The notes under the pieces are model-generated. The model had not been told where the DNA came from. It made no database searches and saw only the letters and a program-made list of their open reading frames with translations. From the NCBI GenBank assembly GCA_039180865.1, contig JBCDCZ010000050.1, forward strand, positions 1-19,792: a stretch of 19,792 nucleotides of DNA, given 5' to 3'. The stretch comes from JBCDCU01 sp039180865. Its GTDB lineage: Bacteria > Pseudomonadota > Alphaproteobacteria > Rhizobiales > JACESI01. A program made the translations under genes and the position numbers. Shown here in pieces: positions 1 through 7,705 of this stretch (positions within the stretch are counted from its first letter, which is position 1; every line of letters starts with the position of its first letter).

Positions 1-101
1 ACGCATGGTCACTGGTCCCTAAGGGCACCTGCGAAACGATCGTCATTGACGAAGCCCGCAAAGGTTCACTGTCTCCACTGGACCGCGACAACCCGGCTTA
101 A
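1..101 (+). CDS. BufA-like bufferin-type metallophore precursor (DUF2282), 3' end only
   Basis: Only the C-terminal 32 residues are in the window, read in frame from base 3 to a TAA at 99-101. They begin AWSLVPKGTCETIVID and end SPLDRDNPA. The VPKGTCE block followed by a short acidic/proline tail is typical of DUF2282 proteins, the substrates of BufB/BufC. These are small secreted peptides whose cysteines are converted to copper-binding heterocycles by the MNIO enzyme. The identification rests on this tail and on the bufB-bufC pair that starts 31 bp downstream. The signal peptide and most of the modified cysteines lie outside the window, so the BufA subtype cannot be decided. Confidence 0.75.
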   Translation, partial: AWSLVPKGTCETIVIDEARKGSLSPLDRDNPA

Positions 102-131
102 GCGAAAGCGCCGGTATGGAAGAAATGAAAT

Positions 132-1046
132 ATGAGTGTCGCTGAGGCCTTCCACATGAGTCAGTCTCGTCTTCCGCTTCGCGCGGGGGTCGGTCTTCGC
201 GACGCTCATTTTCAGACCATTATTGACGCGCATTGTGAAAAAGGCGCCAGTACCGCTGACAGTGCGGTCCACTGGCTGGAATTTCACCCTGAAAATTTCA
301 TGGCTGATGGTGGCGCTCCGCTCGATTATCTGATGCGGATTGGTGATTTGTACCCGCTCTCCATGCATGGGATCGGTCTATCCATTGGTGGAGAAGGCCC
401 ACTCAGCACCAAGCATTTGGAACGTTTGAAGCGGTTGAACGATCTCGTAAAACCGTACTCCGTGTCAGAGCACCTGGCTTGGTCGACCCATGAAAGCGCG
501 TTCATGAACGACCTTCTACCTGTCCCTTTTACTGCAAGGACGCTCGATCGGGTGGCTGGTCATATCGACCGGTTTCAGAACGCCCTCGAACGGACAATTC
601 TGTTGGAGAATCCCTCTTCCTACCTCTCCTTCGAAGAAAGTGACATCGATGAGATTTCCTTTCTTGAGGCGGTAAGCCGGAAAACGGGGTGCGGGTTATT
701 GCTCGACGTCAATAATGTCTACGTATCCGCTCACAATATGGGTTGGAGCGCTGAAGACTATGTCGACAGATTTCCACTCAATCTGGTTGGAGAAATCCAC
801 CTCGCCGGCCATGTCGAACAGGAAGCCGACGACGAGGAAACGCTCCTCATTGATACGCATGACCGCACGGTTAGCGTGGACGTGTGGTCCCTTTACGAGC
901 GGGTGATCGACCGCGGGGGAGCGATCCCGACATTGATAGAGTGGGATGCGGATTTGCCGGATTGGTCGACGCTTGAAAACGAAGCGCGCAAGGCTGACGC
1001 AATTCTCGCCGATTTGGAGGGCACTGATTATGCCTGCGCAAGCTAG
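132..1046 (+). CDS. bufB: BufB, DUF692/MNIO multinuclear non-heme iron oxidase
   Basis: 304-residue TIM-barrel-type protein of the DUF692 (MNIO) family, near full family length. Conserved blocks appear in order: HPENF (52-56), SMHGIGLSIGGEGP (77-90), SEHLAW (112-117), LLENPSSYL (157-165), GLLLDVNN (188-195), GEIHLAGH (220-227), DTHDRTV (241-247) and LIEWD (268-272). The His, Glu, Asp and Asn residues in these blocks supply the iron ligands in characterised MNIOs. The enzyme is expected to oxidise cysteines of the upstream BufA peptide in the cytoplasm, working with BufC for substrate binding. The ATG at 132 has only a weak GGAAG ahead of it. ATG 156, residue 9, follows GAGG at good spacing and is a possible alternative start. 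The gene overlaps bufC by 17 bp, so translation is probably coupled. Confidence 0.93.
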   Translation: MSVAEAFHMSQSRLPLRAGVGLRDAHFQTIIDAHCEKGASTADSAVHWLEFHPENFMADGGAPLDYLMRIGDLYPLSMHGIGLSIGGEGPLSTKHLERLKRLNDLVKPYSVSEHLAWSTHESAFMNDLLPVPFTARTLDRVAGHIDRFQNALERTILLENPSSYLSFEESDIDEISFLEAVSRKTGCGLLLDVNNVYVSAHNMGWSAEDYVDRFPLNLVGEIHLAGHVEQEADDEETLLIDTHDRTVSVDVWSLYERVIDRGGAIPTLIEWDADLPDWSTLENEARKADAILADLEGTDYACAS

Positions 1047-1806
1047 CACCGAGGCGCACTTCGCCGAAAGCTTGCTTAATCCAGGTAAGTCAGCACCGGC
1101 ACAGGTCATCGGGCGAAATGGGGTCCGCTCGGAGCGGCGGTTCAATGTCTACCGCAACAACGTCATCTATAGTCTGATCGAAGCACTCGGTGACAATTTC
1201 CCCACCGTCAAGCTTTTGGTTGGAGACGCTTTTTTCGAAGCGGTTGCACGGATTTGGGTGTTGGAAAACAAACCCGCATCTCCATTATTGTTCGAATACG
1301 GCGCGGGATTTCCGGCTTTTTTAGATGGTTTCGAACCGCTCAAATCGCTGCCTTATGCGGGCGATATTGCGCGCGTTGATGAAGCGCGGCGGTCAGCCTA
1401 TTACGCTGCCAATGAGACCGTCATAACGATCGCAGAGCTTGCGGAGCTTCCAGAAGAGACGCTCAATGCGGTTCGCCTTAGAGTGCATCCGGCGCTGAGG
1501 CTCATCGTGTCAGACTATCCGCTGTTGCGCCTTTGGTATGCGGCCCAAGGAGACGGCGTAGCGTCAGGTTTATCGGGCGATGCTCGGTTGGAAACCGTGA
1601 TGGTGACGCGCCCTGCTTTCCATGTGGAGCTTCGTCCAGTCGATCGTGCGACACACACTTTCATTCAAGATTTGCAAAGCGGTACGAGCCTTGGTGAGGC
1701 CGCGGACAAGGCGGATGATCCGTCTTTCGATCTTGCTCAGTCTTTGCAGATTTTGTTTTCGGCCGGGGGGGTCTCAACCATCGACCCAGGGGAACTGAAC
1801 CAATGA
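1030..1806 (+). CDS. bufC: BufC, DUF2063 substrate-binding partner of BufB
   Basis: 258-residue protein starting MPAQASTEAHFAESLLNP at ATG 1030, inside the end of bufB. The frame is open further upstream, but that extension would lie deep within bufB and reads as basic, non-family sequence. The N-terminal DUF2063 domain shows FNVYRNNV (38-45), DNFPTVKLLVGDAFF (55-69), EYGAGFPAFL (89-98) and a DIARVDEARRSAYYA helix (112-126), all family hallmarks. The C-terminal half is the more variable domain. In bufferin and related MNIO systems this protein brings the precursor peptide to the oxidase. Its stop codon overlaps the ATG of the DoxX-like gene (ATGA), so the three genes form one translationally coupled operon. 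Confidence 0.9.
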   Translation: MPAQASTEAHFAESLLNPGKSAPAQVIGRNGVRSERRFNVYRNNVIYSLIEALGDNFPTVKLLVGDAFFEAVARIWVLENKPASPLLFEYGAGFPAFLDGFEPLKSLPYAGDIARVDEARRSAYYAANETVITIAELAELPEETLNAVRLRVHPALRLIVSDYPLLRLWYAAQGDGVASGLSGDARLETVMVTRPAFHVELRPVDRATHTFIQDLQSGTSLGEAADKADDPSFDLAQSLQILFSAGGVSTIDPGELNQ

Positions 1807-2390
1807 CAACACTAATCACAAAGCTGCGTACTATCCATCAGACCGTCTTCACCCGGGTTGAGACTGCAACCGGCAACAATATAGAGGGCTTGCTCGCGCG
1901 CTTTGTGTTTCTAAGCGTGCTCTTCTTTTATTTCTGGCGCTCTGCCTTCGTGAAGCTCGATGGGTTTTTCCCGAACGCAGGCGCTTATGCGCAGATCCTG
2001 CCGCAGACGGCTGAAGCGCTTCACTATGATGTCACCCAGTTCGATTTTCATCATCACCTCATCGTCTACACCGGTACCTATGGCGAGGTTATCCTTCCGC
2101 TCCTCGTGGTGATTGGGCTTTTTGCGCGGGTTGCCAGCATCGGCATGATTGTTTTCATCGCGGTCCAGTCGATCGTGGATGTCTGGGGCCATTTCGTCGA
2201 CGGCGGCAAACCCTTCGATCCGTTGGCCAGCGGCGTCATTGCTGACCAGCGTATTCTTTGGGTTTTCCTTTTGACGATCATCGTTCTGCGGGGACCGGGA
2301 TGGCTTTCCATGGATCGCCTGCTTGACCGGTTTTGGCGTGATGACAAACAAGACACCGCGCAAGCCTCGCCGGAACCACAGCGCGGATGA
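1803..2390 (+). CDS. DoxX-family membrane protein of the buf operon
   Basis: 195-residue integral membrane protein with about four hydrophobic segments, near residues 32-50, 94-110, 111-128 and 149-163. The overall pattern is that of the DoxX family: first helix followed by WRSAFVKLDGFFP, and GTYGEVILPLLVVIGLFARVA at 91-111. The tail after residue 168 is short, charged and probably cytoplasmic. The ATG overlaps the bufC stop in ATGA. DoxX-like genes are frequent partners in bufABC operons, but their biochemical role there is not established; membrane redox or thiol-stress functions are proposed for the family. The histidine-rich loop DFHHHL (81-86) is notable for a protein in a metal-handling operon. 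That link is inference. Confidence 0.85.
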   Translation: MTTLITKLRTIHQTVFTRVETATGNNIEGLLARFVFLSVLFFYFWRSAFVKLDGFFPNAGAYAQILPQTAEALHYDVTQFDFHHHLIVYTGTYGEVILPLLVVIGLFARVASIGMIVFIAVQSIVDVWGHFVDGGKPFDPLASGVIADQRILWVFLLTIIVLRGPGWLSMDRLLDRFWRDDKQDTAQASPEPQRG

Positions 2391-2584
2391 GCGGGGGGCA
2401 CTGCTGGGTGTACCGCTTCCGGTCCCTATTGACAGCGCCGTACATGTGATGGGTTGCGACGCTCGCAAAACCAATAAATAGACCGGTTGTTGGGGCAACA
2501 ATCGCTGGAATTGCGGAGTCTATTTTTACGAAATTGAAATGCTGAAGGCCCATAGTGAAGGGTAGTTCGCATGGAGTCTGTTTG

Positions 2585-3562
2585 GTGTTCGACCCCGTTC
2601 TCGAGTTTGTCAGTGTTTTTGTTGAGTATTCGTTCAGCCCGGGTAACCGATTATGGCCGGTCTACATCGTCGTTACTGCCCTTATTTGTTTTGTCATCTA
2701 TAAAAGATCACAGGCGCAAAGGTCATTTTTGAGCTGGCTCTTTCCGAAGGCAGTTTACCTTCATCCATCGAACCTGGTCGATTTGAAGCTGTTCGTGCTC
2801 GGCCGGCTATTAGCGTTTTTCGGCGTGTTCCAATCTGTGTTCTTTGCCTCTGCAATTGCGTCGATGATTGTCCTGACGCTTGGTGGCCCTGAGGGAAATG
2901 AGGCGACATGGCATCCTCTCTTGATCGGGTTGATCATGGTTCTGGCCATGGATTTTACCGTATACTGGGTACACCGAATACACCATGAAACTGCACAGCT
3001 CTGGCCGTTTCACTCCGTTCACCACAGTGCTGAAGTCATGACTCCGGTCACTGTCTACCGCAAACATCCCATCTACGACCTCATTTCGACGTTCATGAAG
3101 GGCGTTGTGGGTGGCGTAATCCAGGGCATGTTGCTGAGTCTTTTTGTCGGCTCGGTTTCTTTCGTCGCCATTTTGGGCGTCAACGCAATTTACGTGGTGT
3201 TCAATATCGTCGGCTCAAATCTCCGCCACAGTCACATCTGGCTCAGCTATGGCCCTGCGCTGGAACACATTTTCATTTCTCCCGCCCAGCACCAAATCCA
3301 CCATAGCCGCGCCAAACGGCACTGGAACAAGAATTACGGTGAGGTTTTCGCGATCTGGGATTGGATGTTCGGAACGCTCTACGTGCCAAGGGAACGTGAA
3401 ATCCTGGAGTTTGGTATCGCGACGGAAACAGAGCCGCTCATTGAGCAACCGCATCCGTCGCTGAAAGATGCGCTCGTTGTTCCTTTTCAGGATTCATTTT
3501 CGTCCTTTGGGTCCGCCGAGCGCGATGAAGCAAACCCCTTGTCTGAAAAAGTCGACGGATGA
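2585..3562 (+). CDS. Sterol desaturase / fatty acid hydroxylase superfamily membrane enzyme
   Basis: 325-residue multi-pass membrane protein with the di-iron histidine clusters of the ERG3/sterol desaturase superfamily: HRIHH (130-134), HSVHH (143-147), RHSH (214-217) and HQIHH (236-240). Hydrophobic helices lie before and between the clusters. Family members hydroxylate or desaturate lipid substrates with O2; the substrate here cannot be told from sequence. The start chosen is GTG 2585, giving VFDPVLEF like the N-terminus of relatives, with GGAG 8 bases upstream. An in-frame GTG at 2555 with GAAGG ahead of it would add 10 residues and cannot be excluded. The gene ends in an ATGA overlap with the acyltransferase gene, so the two are co-translated. 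Confidence 0.88.
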   Translation: MFDPVLEFVSVFVEYSFSPGNRLWPVYIVVTALICFVIYKRSQAQRSFLSWLFPKAVYLHPSNLVDLKLFVLGRLLAFFGVFQSVFFASAIASMIVLTLGGPEGNEATWHPLLIGLIMVLAMDFTVYWVHRIHHETAQLWPFHSVHHSAEVMTPVTVYRKHPIYDLISTFMKGVVGGVIQGMLLSLFVGSVSFVAILGVNAIYVVFNIVGSNLRHSHIWLSYGPALEHIFISPAQHQIHHSRAKRHWNKNYGEVFAIWDWMFGTLYVPREREILEFGIATETEPLIEQPHPSLKDALVVPFQDSFSSFGSAERDEANPLSEKVDG

Positions 3563-4686
3563 CAGTCTGGCTTTCTCTCTACCTGGATGCTTTGCGGTTT
3601 CTCGCAGCAATAGCTGTACTGCTTTCGCATTGGGCCTATCCGCGGTTTTCCGGCGGCGACTATATCGTCCTTCGCGAAATCAATATCGGTAGCGACGCGG
3701 TCGTTCTGTTTTTCGTGCTGTCGGGCTTTGTCATCACCTATGCCGGTGTTGAGCGGGACAAACGGTTGAACCAGTTTCTATTTAACCGGGCAACCAGACT
3801 GTATTCCGTCGCCATACCGGCGTTGGTGTTAACGTTTCTGCTCGATAGGCTGGGTGTCTGGTTCTTCACCGAGGCATACCAGGGCTGGTGGTATCAATGG
3901 CCGAGCGCCGGTGCGTTTTTTGGTTATGGCCTGAGCTTTACGAGTGAATGGCAAGGGCATGGCTTCCGTATGGGGACCAATGGTCCCTATTGGTCCCTGA
4001 GTTACGAGGCAGCATATTACATCGCATTTGCAATCGCATTCTATATGACCGGCGTGCTGAGGGGGCTTGGCCTTTTATTGTGCGCGCTGGTCTTCGGGGT
4101 GAATGTTCTGCTTCTTATGCCGTGCTGGCTGATGGGGGTTGGCCTTTACCGGCTTCTGCGCCGTGAGAATGATTTTTCCGGCCTCGCGATCACTTTGCTG
4201 ATTGTCATTCCACCAATCCTGTATTGTGCCTTTGTGGCCTACGGTATCGCGCCGTTTTTGAAAGCAATCAGCTATCTCTATCTCGTTCCGGACGGTTCCT
4301 TTGAGACACTGCGCTTCTCTGATGAATTCTTGTGGAACTGGATCATCGGTCTTTTGTTTGCCGTGCACCTTTGGGGCGTAGGCCTGTCGGTCCGACGTTT
4401 GCAAAAAGGCGCCGAAGGTCGGTGGGTGGGGTGGATAAGGTGGTCAGCGGGCGCGAGCTTCTCGCTTTATCTTGTCCACTACCCCGTCATGCAGTTCTTG
4501 AGCGCGGCGTTGCCGTTTGATCCAACATCGACAAGCAGCCAATGGCTTCTACTATTGCTAACCATTGCTGCGTCTTTTCTCTTCGCGTCATTGTTTGAGC
4601 GACCGCTACCGAAAATCCGCAAAATGATCTTACGCATTGTAGACAGAGATCTACGATACGCGAACCGATCCGGTAGTGAGGCTTGA
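3559..4686 (+). CDS. Acyltransferase family 3 (OafA/WecH-like) membrane protein
   Basis: 375 residues with roughly ten transmembrane helices. The N-terminus has the acyltransferase-3 signature: LDALRFLAAIAVLLSHWAYP (9-28, catalytic-type His24), then GSDAVVLFFVLSGFVITY and NRATRLYSVAIPALVLTF. Such enzymes move acetyl, succinyl or other acyl groups across the inner membrane onto polysaccharides, lipids or peptidoglycan. The start codon overlaps the stop of the sterol-desaturase-type gene. The coupling suggests a joint pathway in which a lipid or glycan is hydroxylated and then O-acylated, but that is inference. No periplasmic SGNH domain is present, so this is the short, membrane-only form. Confidence 0.88.
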   Translation: MTVWLSLYLDALRFLAAIAVLLSHWAYPRFSGGDYIVLREINIGSDAVVLFFVLSGFVITYAGVERDKRLNQFLFNRATRLYSVAIPALVLTFLLDRLGVWFFTEAYQGWWYQWPSAGAFFGYGLSFTSEWQGHGFRMGTNGPYWSLSYEAAYYIAFAIAFYMTGVLRGLGLLLCALVFGVNVLLLMPCWLMGVGLYRLLRRENDFSGLAITLLIVIPPILYCAFVAYGIAPFLKAISYLYLVPDGSFETLRFSDEFLWNWIIGLLFAVHLWGVGLSVRRLQKGAEGRWVGWIRWSAGASFSLYLVHYPVMQFLSAALPFDPTSTSSQWLLLLLTIAASFLFASLFERPLPKIRKMILRIVDRDLRYANRSGSEA

Positions 4687-5164
4687 CGGTTAGGTTCGAA
4701 AGTCCTGGCCACCCGTCCTGTTCAGTTTCGATTGGATGTTCCTGCGGGGTGGAAGGGAATTGCATGTTCCGCTTGGTAAGGCTGCCGAGCCTTCACCATC
4801 CCGAAATCAGATAAACGCCACCATTGCTTGAACGGTAAAACCCGCATATGGAGGCAGTGCTTCTTGTCGATGAAACGGACGTCTTTTTTTGACTCATGAG
4901 CCTTATCAGACCTGCCGATAGACGCGGTGAGCGGAGCAGGAACCGAAAGACTCGCTTGAAATTCATAGAAGGTTAGTTTTTCGTAAATAATACGTATATA
5001 TACTTATTGATCATGATGTTTCGAGGGGGGTTATATAAGAAATTCAGATAGTTAATGCGAAATATGCGCCCTGGAATTGTCTGACAGAGTCCAGTCGTAT
5101 TGCTTAAGTGCTGCTATCTGGATTTGTTTAACTAGAAAACAGAGTAGTTAAGGGGCAAAGGTAG
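4687..5164. other. 478-bp intergenic stretch without a recognisable gene
   Basis: No credible coding frame on either strand. Visible features are a short hairpin AAGGCT-GCCG-AGCCTT at 4778-4793 without a T tract, and an A+T-rich patch at about 4970-5050 containing the palindrome GTATATATAC at 4994-5003. The A+T-rich patch probably holds the promoter or regulator site of the VPLPA-CTERM gene that starts at 5165. No sigma-70 pair is clear enough to call. Confidence 0.4.
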
Positions 5165-6061
5165 ATGGCCAGGAAGTCAATTGCTGGATGGCTGGTAGTT
5201 CCTCTAATGCTGGCGGGAACATCATATGCCAATGCATTAAGCGTTAACGCGGTGACCGCTGGAGCGGATGCTGCGTTACTCGCGCAAGCCTCGCTTGCAG
5301 CCAATAGTGGGATTACTATTGTTGGTGGGTCCGAAACATATACCGGGGCTGATGATCAGGGCGGTACGTTTTCTGACTTCAGTTTGTCAAATTCGACAAC
5401 GAACATCTCAATTCAAGACGGCGTTGTCCTGACATCAGGTGACGCGACCGGAATCGTTGTGTCCGACAACACGGATACTTCGTTTGATGCTGACCTGCAG
5501 GCTCCGGGCGATCCGGGACTGGATACATTGATTGGAACCACTAACGATGCGAACGTTTTGAGTTTTGAGTTCACGGTCGATCCGGGAATAACCTCAGTGT
5601 CCGCCAATTTTGTCTTTGGTACGGAAGAATTTCCTGATCAGAGTTTTACCGATATCTTCGCCGTTTTTGTTGATGGGCAAAACTTTGCTGAGTTTTCAGA
5701 TGGTACATTGATTTCATTTCAAGATGGTATGCCATCTGAAGCCTTTTTCAATGATAACGACGTCGATATTCTTGACCCGTTTTCAGACGGTGATGGCAAT
5801 GAGTTTCAATATGACGGGATTACGGATGTGTTGACAGTCACCGGCCTTTTGGACCAGTCACTAACGACACATACGATATCCATCGCGATCGCAGATACAC
5901 TAGACTTCATATTTGACTCTGGTGTGTTTTTTGCCGGATTGACCGCGGGAACGGAGACTGATGGCGGGATTACACCTCCAACACCAGTGCCGCTACCTGC
6001 AACAATCTGGCTGATGATTGCTGCGTTCTGCGCGTTTGGAGTTTTCAAACGCCGCGTTTGA
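5165..6061 (+). CDS. Choice-of-anchor L domain protein with VPLPA-CTERM sorting signal
   Basis: 298-residue exported protein. A signal peptide runs to about residue 24 (ASYANA-type cleavage before LSVN). The body is acidic and rich in Ser, Thr, Gly and Asp. It has choice-of-anchor L features: GITIVGGSETYTG, IQDGVVLTSGDA, VLSFEFTVDPGITSVSANFV and FGTEEFPDQSFTDIFAVFVDG. The C-terminus is a tripartite sorting signal: PVPLPAT (274-280), a hydrophobic helix and the basic end FKRRV. This matches the VPLPA-CTERM class, which is processed by exosortase D-type enzymes and is associated with exopolysaccharide or biofilm surfaces. No exosortase gene is in the window. The ATG follows AAAGG. A strong hairpin terminator lies 31 bp past the stop, so the gene is probably monocistronic. 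Confidence 0.88.
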   Translation: MARKSIAGWLVVPLMLAGTSYANALSVNAVTAGADAALLAQASLAANSGITIVGGSETYTGADDQGGTFSDFSLSNSTTNISIQDGVVLTSGDATGIVVSDNTDTSFDADLQAPGDPGLDTLIGTTNDANVLSFEFTVDPGITSVSANFVFGTEEFPDQSFTDIFAVFVDGQNFAEFSDGTLISFQDGMPSEAFFNDNDVDILDPFSDGDGNEFQYDGITDVLTVTGLLDQSLTTHTISIAIADTLDFIFDSGVFFAGLTAGTETDGGITPPTPVPLPATIWLMIAAFCAFGVFKRRV

Positions 6062-6092
6062 GATAACGCTTCCCCATGATCATTTGAATGAG

Positions 6093-6124
6093 ATACCCCG
6101 GTTACTGCGTGACCGGGGTATTTT
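6093..6124 (+). terminator. Rho-independent terminator after the VPLPA-CTERM gene
   Basis: Perfect 10-bp stem ATACCCCGGT (6093-6102) and ACCGGGGTAT (6112-6121) with a 9-nt loop, running into TTTT at 6121-6124. It lies between the VPLPA-CTERM gene and the start of the next + strand gene, so it should separate their transcripts. Confidence 0.88.
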
Positions 6125-6170
6125 ACTGTCTTCAGAGACATGTTGGTGTTCAGCTCAGTTCGGAGATTTC

Positions 6171-6614
6171 ATGGCTAGACTCATACACAGTGTAATTGGT
6201 ATCGCCGCCTTTTTCTTCATGGCAGGCAGCCTTCACGCCCAACCAACAAATCAATCATGCGCCGTTTTGAGTGCACTTGGGAGCAACCAGAAACTGGGTG
6301 TCGCGAGCGCAATTGATGAGGCCGCGCCGCATTGGCCGACGATCAACCGGGAGAAATTAATCGAAACGTTACAGGCCCTTCTCGATAGTCTTCAATTTAA
6401 TGGAGGCAATGTTTACCGGGTTGCCTTCTTCGAAGGAAATCTGGAGGAGCATCTCGTCTTGTTGCGACTAAAGGAAGGCGAAGTCGCTGGCATGCGAATG
6501 CGCTATGAGTGGGCACCCGATGGCATGAAGCTGGTGACACTTAAGTTTGAACGCAAATACGACGCCTATGCCCGGCAACCGTTTTCGCAAACGCCAGAAC
6601 TGCTGACGTGTTGA
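6171..6614 (+). CDS. Small secreted protein of unknown function
   Basis: 147 residues. The start is ATG 6171, with GGAG 5 bases upstream and a signal peptide MARLIHSVIGIAAFFFMAGS...HA cleaved before QPTNQ. The open frame extends back to 6018, but that part crosses the terminator hairpin and is not credible. The mature region has one Cys near its N-terminus (QSCAVL) and one at the very C-terminus (LLTC), which could form a disulfide. A mixed alpha/beta stretch, VYRVAFFEGNLEEHLVLLRLKEGEVAGMRM, suggests a compact beta-rich domain. I do not recognise the family. It is probably periplasmic. It lies downstream of the terminated VPLPA-CTERM gene, so no functional link is implied. Confidence 0.72.
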   Translation: MARLIHSVIGIAAFFFMAGSLHAQPTNQSCAVLSALGSNQKLGVASAIDEAAPHWPTINREKLIETLQALLDSLQFNGGNVYRVAFFEGNLEEHLVLLRLKEGEVAGMRMRYEWAPDGMKLVTLKFERKYDAYARQPFSQTPELLTC

Positions 6615-6739
6615 CGTCGGCCGGCCAAGCGCTGAGGATGCGCTTAAGATCCACAGGCTCGTTTCATAAGCCAGTTTCTCGCGTCGTGGCAAGATGTCCG
6701 TTTCGATCTTTCCTTTACGGGCAAGCGCCTTACGAGTAA

Positions 6740-7390
6740 CTAAACCCCTTGAATTAGTTGGTTTTGCTCGTTCCACAATTTTTTTTGGCGCATGTGTGGT
6801 GATATCTTATCGGCCCAAATGTATTGTGTGCCTCGCTTGAGTGCATATCCATACTCATAAAGGGCCAAAACACCGTTCATCATTAAAGGATGTGGTGTCC
6901 ATGGCTTTATGGGCGAGTGCAAGTCTTGCCCCATAGTATCGGTATTTGTAAGCCATCCACCGATGAGATGGTCTTTGAGAGATCCCGGATACACACTTTC
7001 ATATCTTGGAAAACCTTCACCTAATACATCCCGAATCTTGAGTTCTTCGAAGATTCGCACATACTTTGGCCAACCTAATTTATTTATGTACCAATTTTCA
7101 TTATTGACGCCTGATCGATGAATTTCGAAACCGCTTCTGTCGTGGTTAAAAAAGGCCCCTTCAATTAGATTCAAACGACATAGAATCTCCAAAGCGTATT
7201 CCGTAACAGTCGTAACCTCGCCCTCGACGAATTCAATAGAAGGTGGCGGAGGATCACCATCGTAAAACGTGGCGCCCCTGGAATGGCTTTCTAATACAGC
7301 TGCAAGACTGACGGTAAGTTCAAGTAACAAAGGTATTTCTTTGTTGTATTGATCATACAAAATAAAATCATCCTTTGACGGAATTTTCAA
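6740..7390 (-). CDS. Orphan hypothetical protein, A+T-richer than its neighbours, start uncertain
   Basis: 216 codons open from a TTG at 7390; no ATG or GTG with a ribosome binding site is visible at the 5' end. A stop codon lies four codons upstream and the first internal ATG is far downstream. The true start may therefore be TTG, a later in-frame TTG near residue 21, or the gene may have lost its N-terminus. The protein looks real and soluble, with no signal peptide or membrane helix. It is rich in aromatics and His (ENWYINKLGWPKYVRIF, SPIKPWTPHPLMM) and has a Pro run DPPPPS. The middle reads as a helical domain. I do not recognise a family. Codon use is visibly A+T-richer than in the flanking genes, and it sits beside tRNA-Ser, so acquisition by transfer is plausible. 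Confidence 0.55.
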   Translation of the reverse strand: MKIPSKDDFILYDQYNKEIPLLLELTVSLAAVLESHSRGATFYDGDPPPPSIEFVEGEVTTVTEYALEILCRLNLIEGAFFNHDRSGFEIHRSGVNNENWYINKLGWPKYVRIFEELKIRDVLGEGFPRYESVYPGSLKDHLIGGWLTNTDTMGQDLHSPIKPWTPHPLMMNGVLALYEYGYALKRGTQYIWADKISPHMRQKKLWNEQNQLIQGV

Positions 7391-7553
7391 GACTGGTCGT
7401 TATGCACAAATAATCAAACCAAACCTGTAATGATTAGGCTTCCGATTTTGTTTGGTGAAATCTAAAAGAGTTTGTAGCAAGGCCAATTGTATCGCTGATC
7501 AGAAAAGTACCAAGACTTCGCCCGTAGGTTTCAAACGGTAGAAATTAGAACAA

Positions 7554-7643
7554 TGGCGGACAGACAGGGATTCGAACCCTGGAGACGGTTACCCGCCTAC
7601 ACGCGTTCCAGGCGTGCGCCTTCGACCACTCGGCCACCTGTCC
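7554..7643 (-). tRNA. tRNA-Ser (anticodon GGA)
   Basis: 90-nt class II tRNA including an encoded CCA. The acceptor stem GGACAGG pairs with TCTGTCC. The D arm is GGCCGAGTGGTCGAAGGC. The anticodon stem CACGC/GCGTG encloses loop CTGGAAC, giving anticodon GGA (Ser, UCC codons). The T arm contains GGGTTCGAATCCC. The long variable arm is as expected for tRNA-Ser. Confidence 0.95.
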
Positions 7644-7705
7644 TTCACAGTTCCACCGGATTTTCCGATGGGGTCGAAGAGAAGCGCACGCTCCTCTTTT
7701 GACTT

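Noticed and set aside
1911..2501. 196-codon - strand frame opposite the DoxX-like gene
   Set aside because: Antisense to a hydrophobic membrane gene in the operon; composition is that of a complement of hydrophobic codons.
2487..2501. Hairpin TTGTTG-GGG-CAACAA downstream of the DoxX-like gene
   Set aside because: Short A+T-containing stem with no T tract after it; not convincing as a terminator of the buf operon.
3974..3998. Palindromic GGGACCAATGGTCCC followed by another TTGGTCCC
   Set aside because: Falls inside the acyltransferase coding sequence where it encodes ordinary residues (GTNGPYWSL); no sign of a separate role.
4778..4793. Hairpin AAGGCT-GCCG-AGCCTT after the acyltransferase gene
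   Set aside because: Only 6 bp and no T run follows, so not called as a terminator.
6018..6170. N-terminal extension of the small secreted protein
   Set aside because: The extension overlaps the previous gene and the 10-bp terminator hairpin; ATG 6171 has a ribosome site and opens a proper signal peptide.
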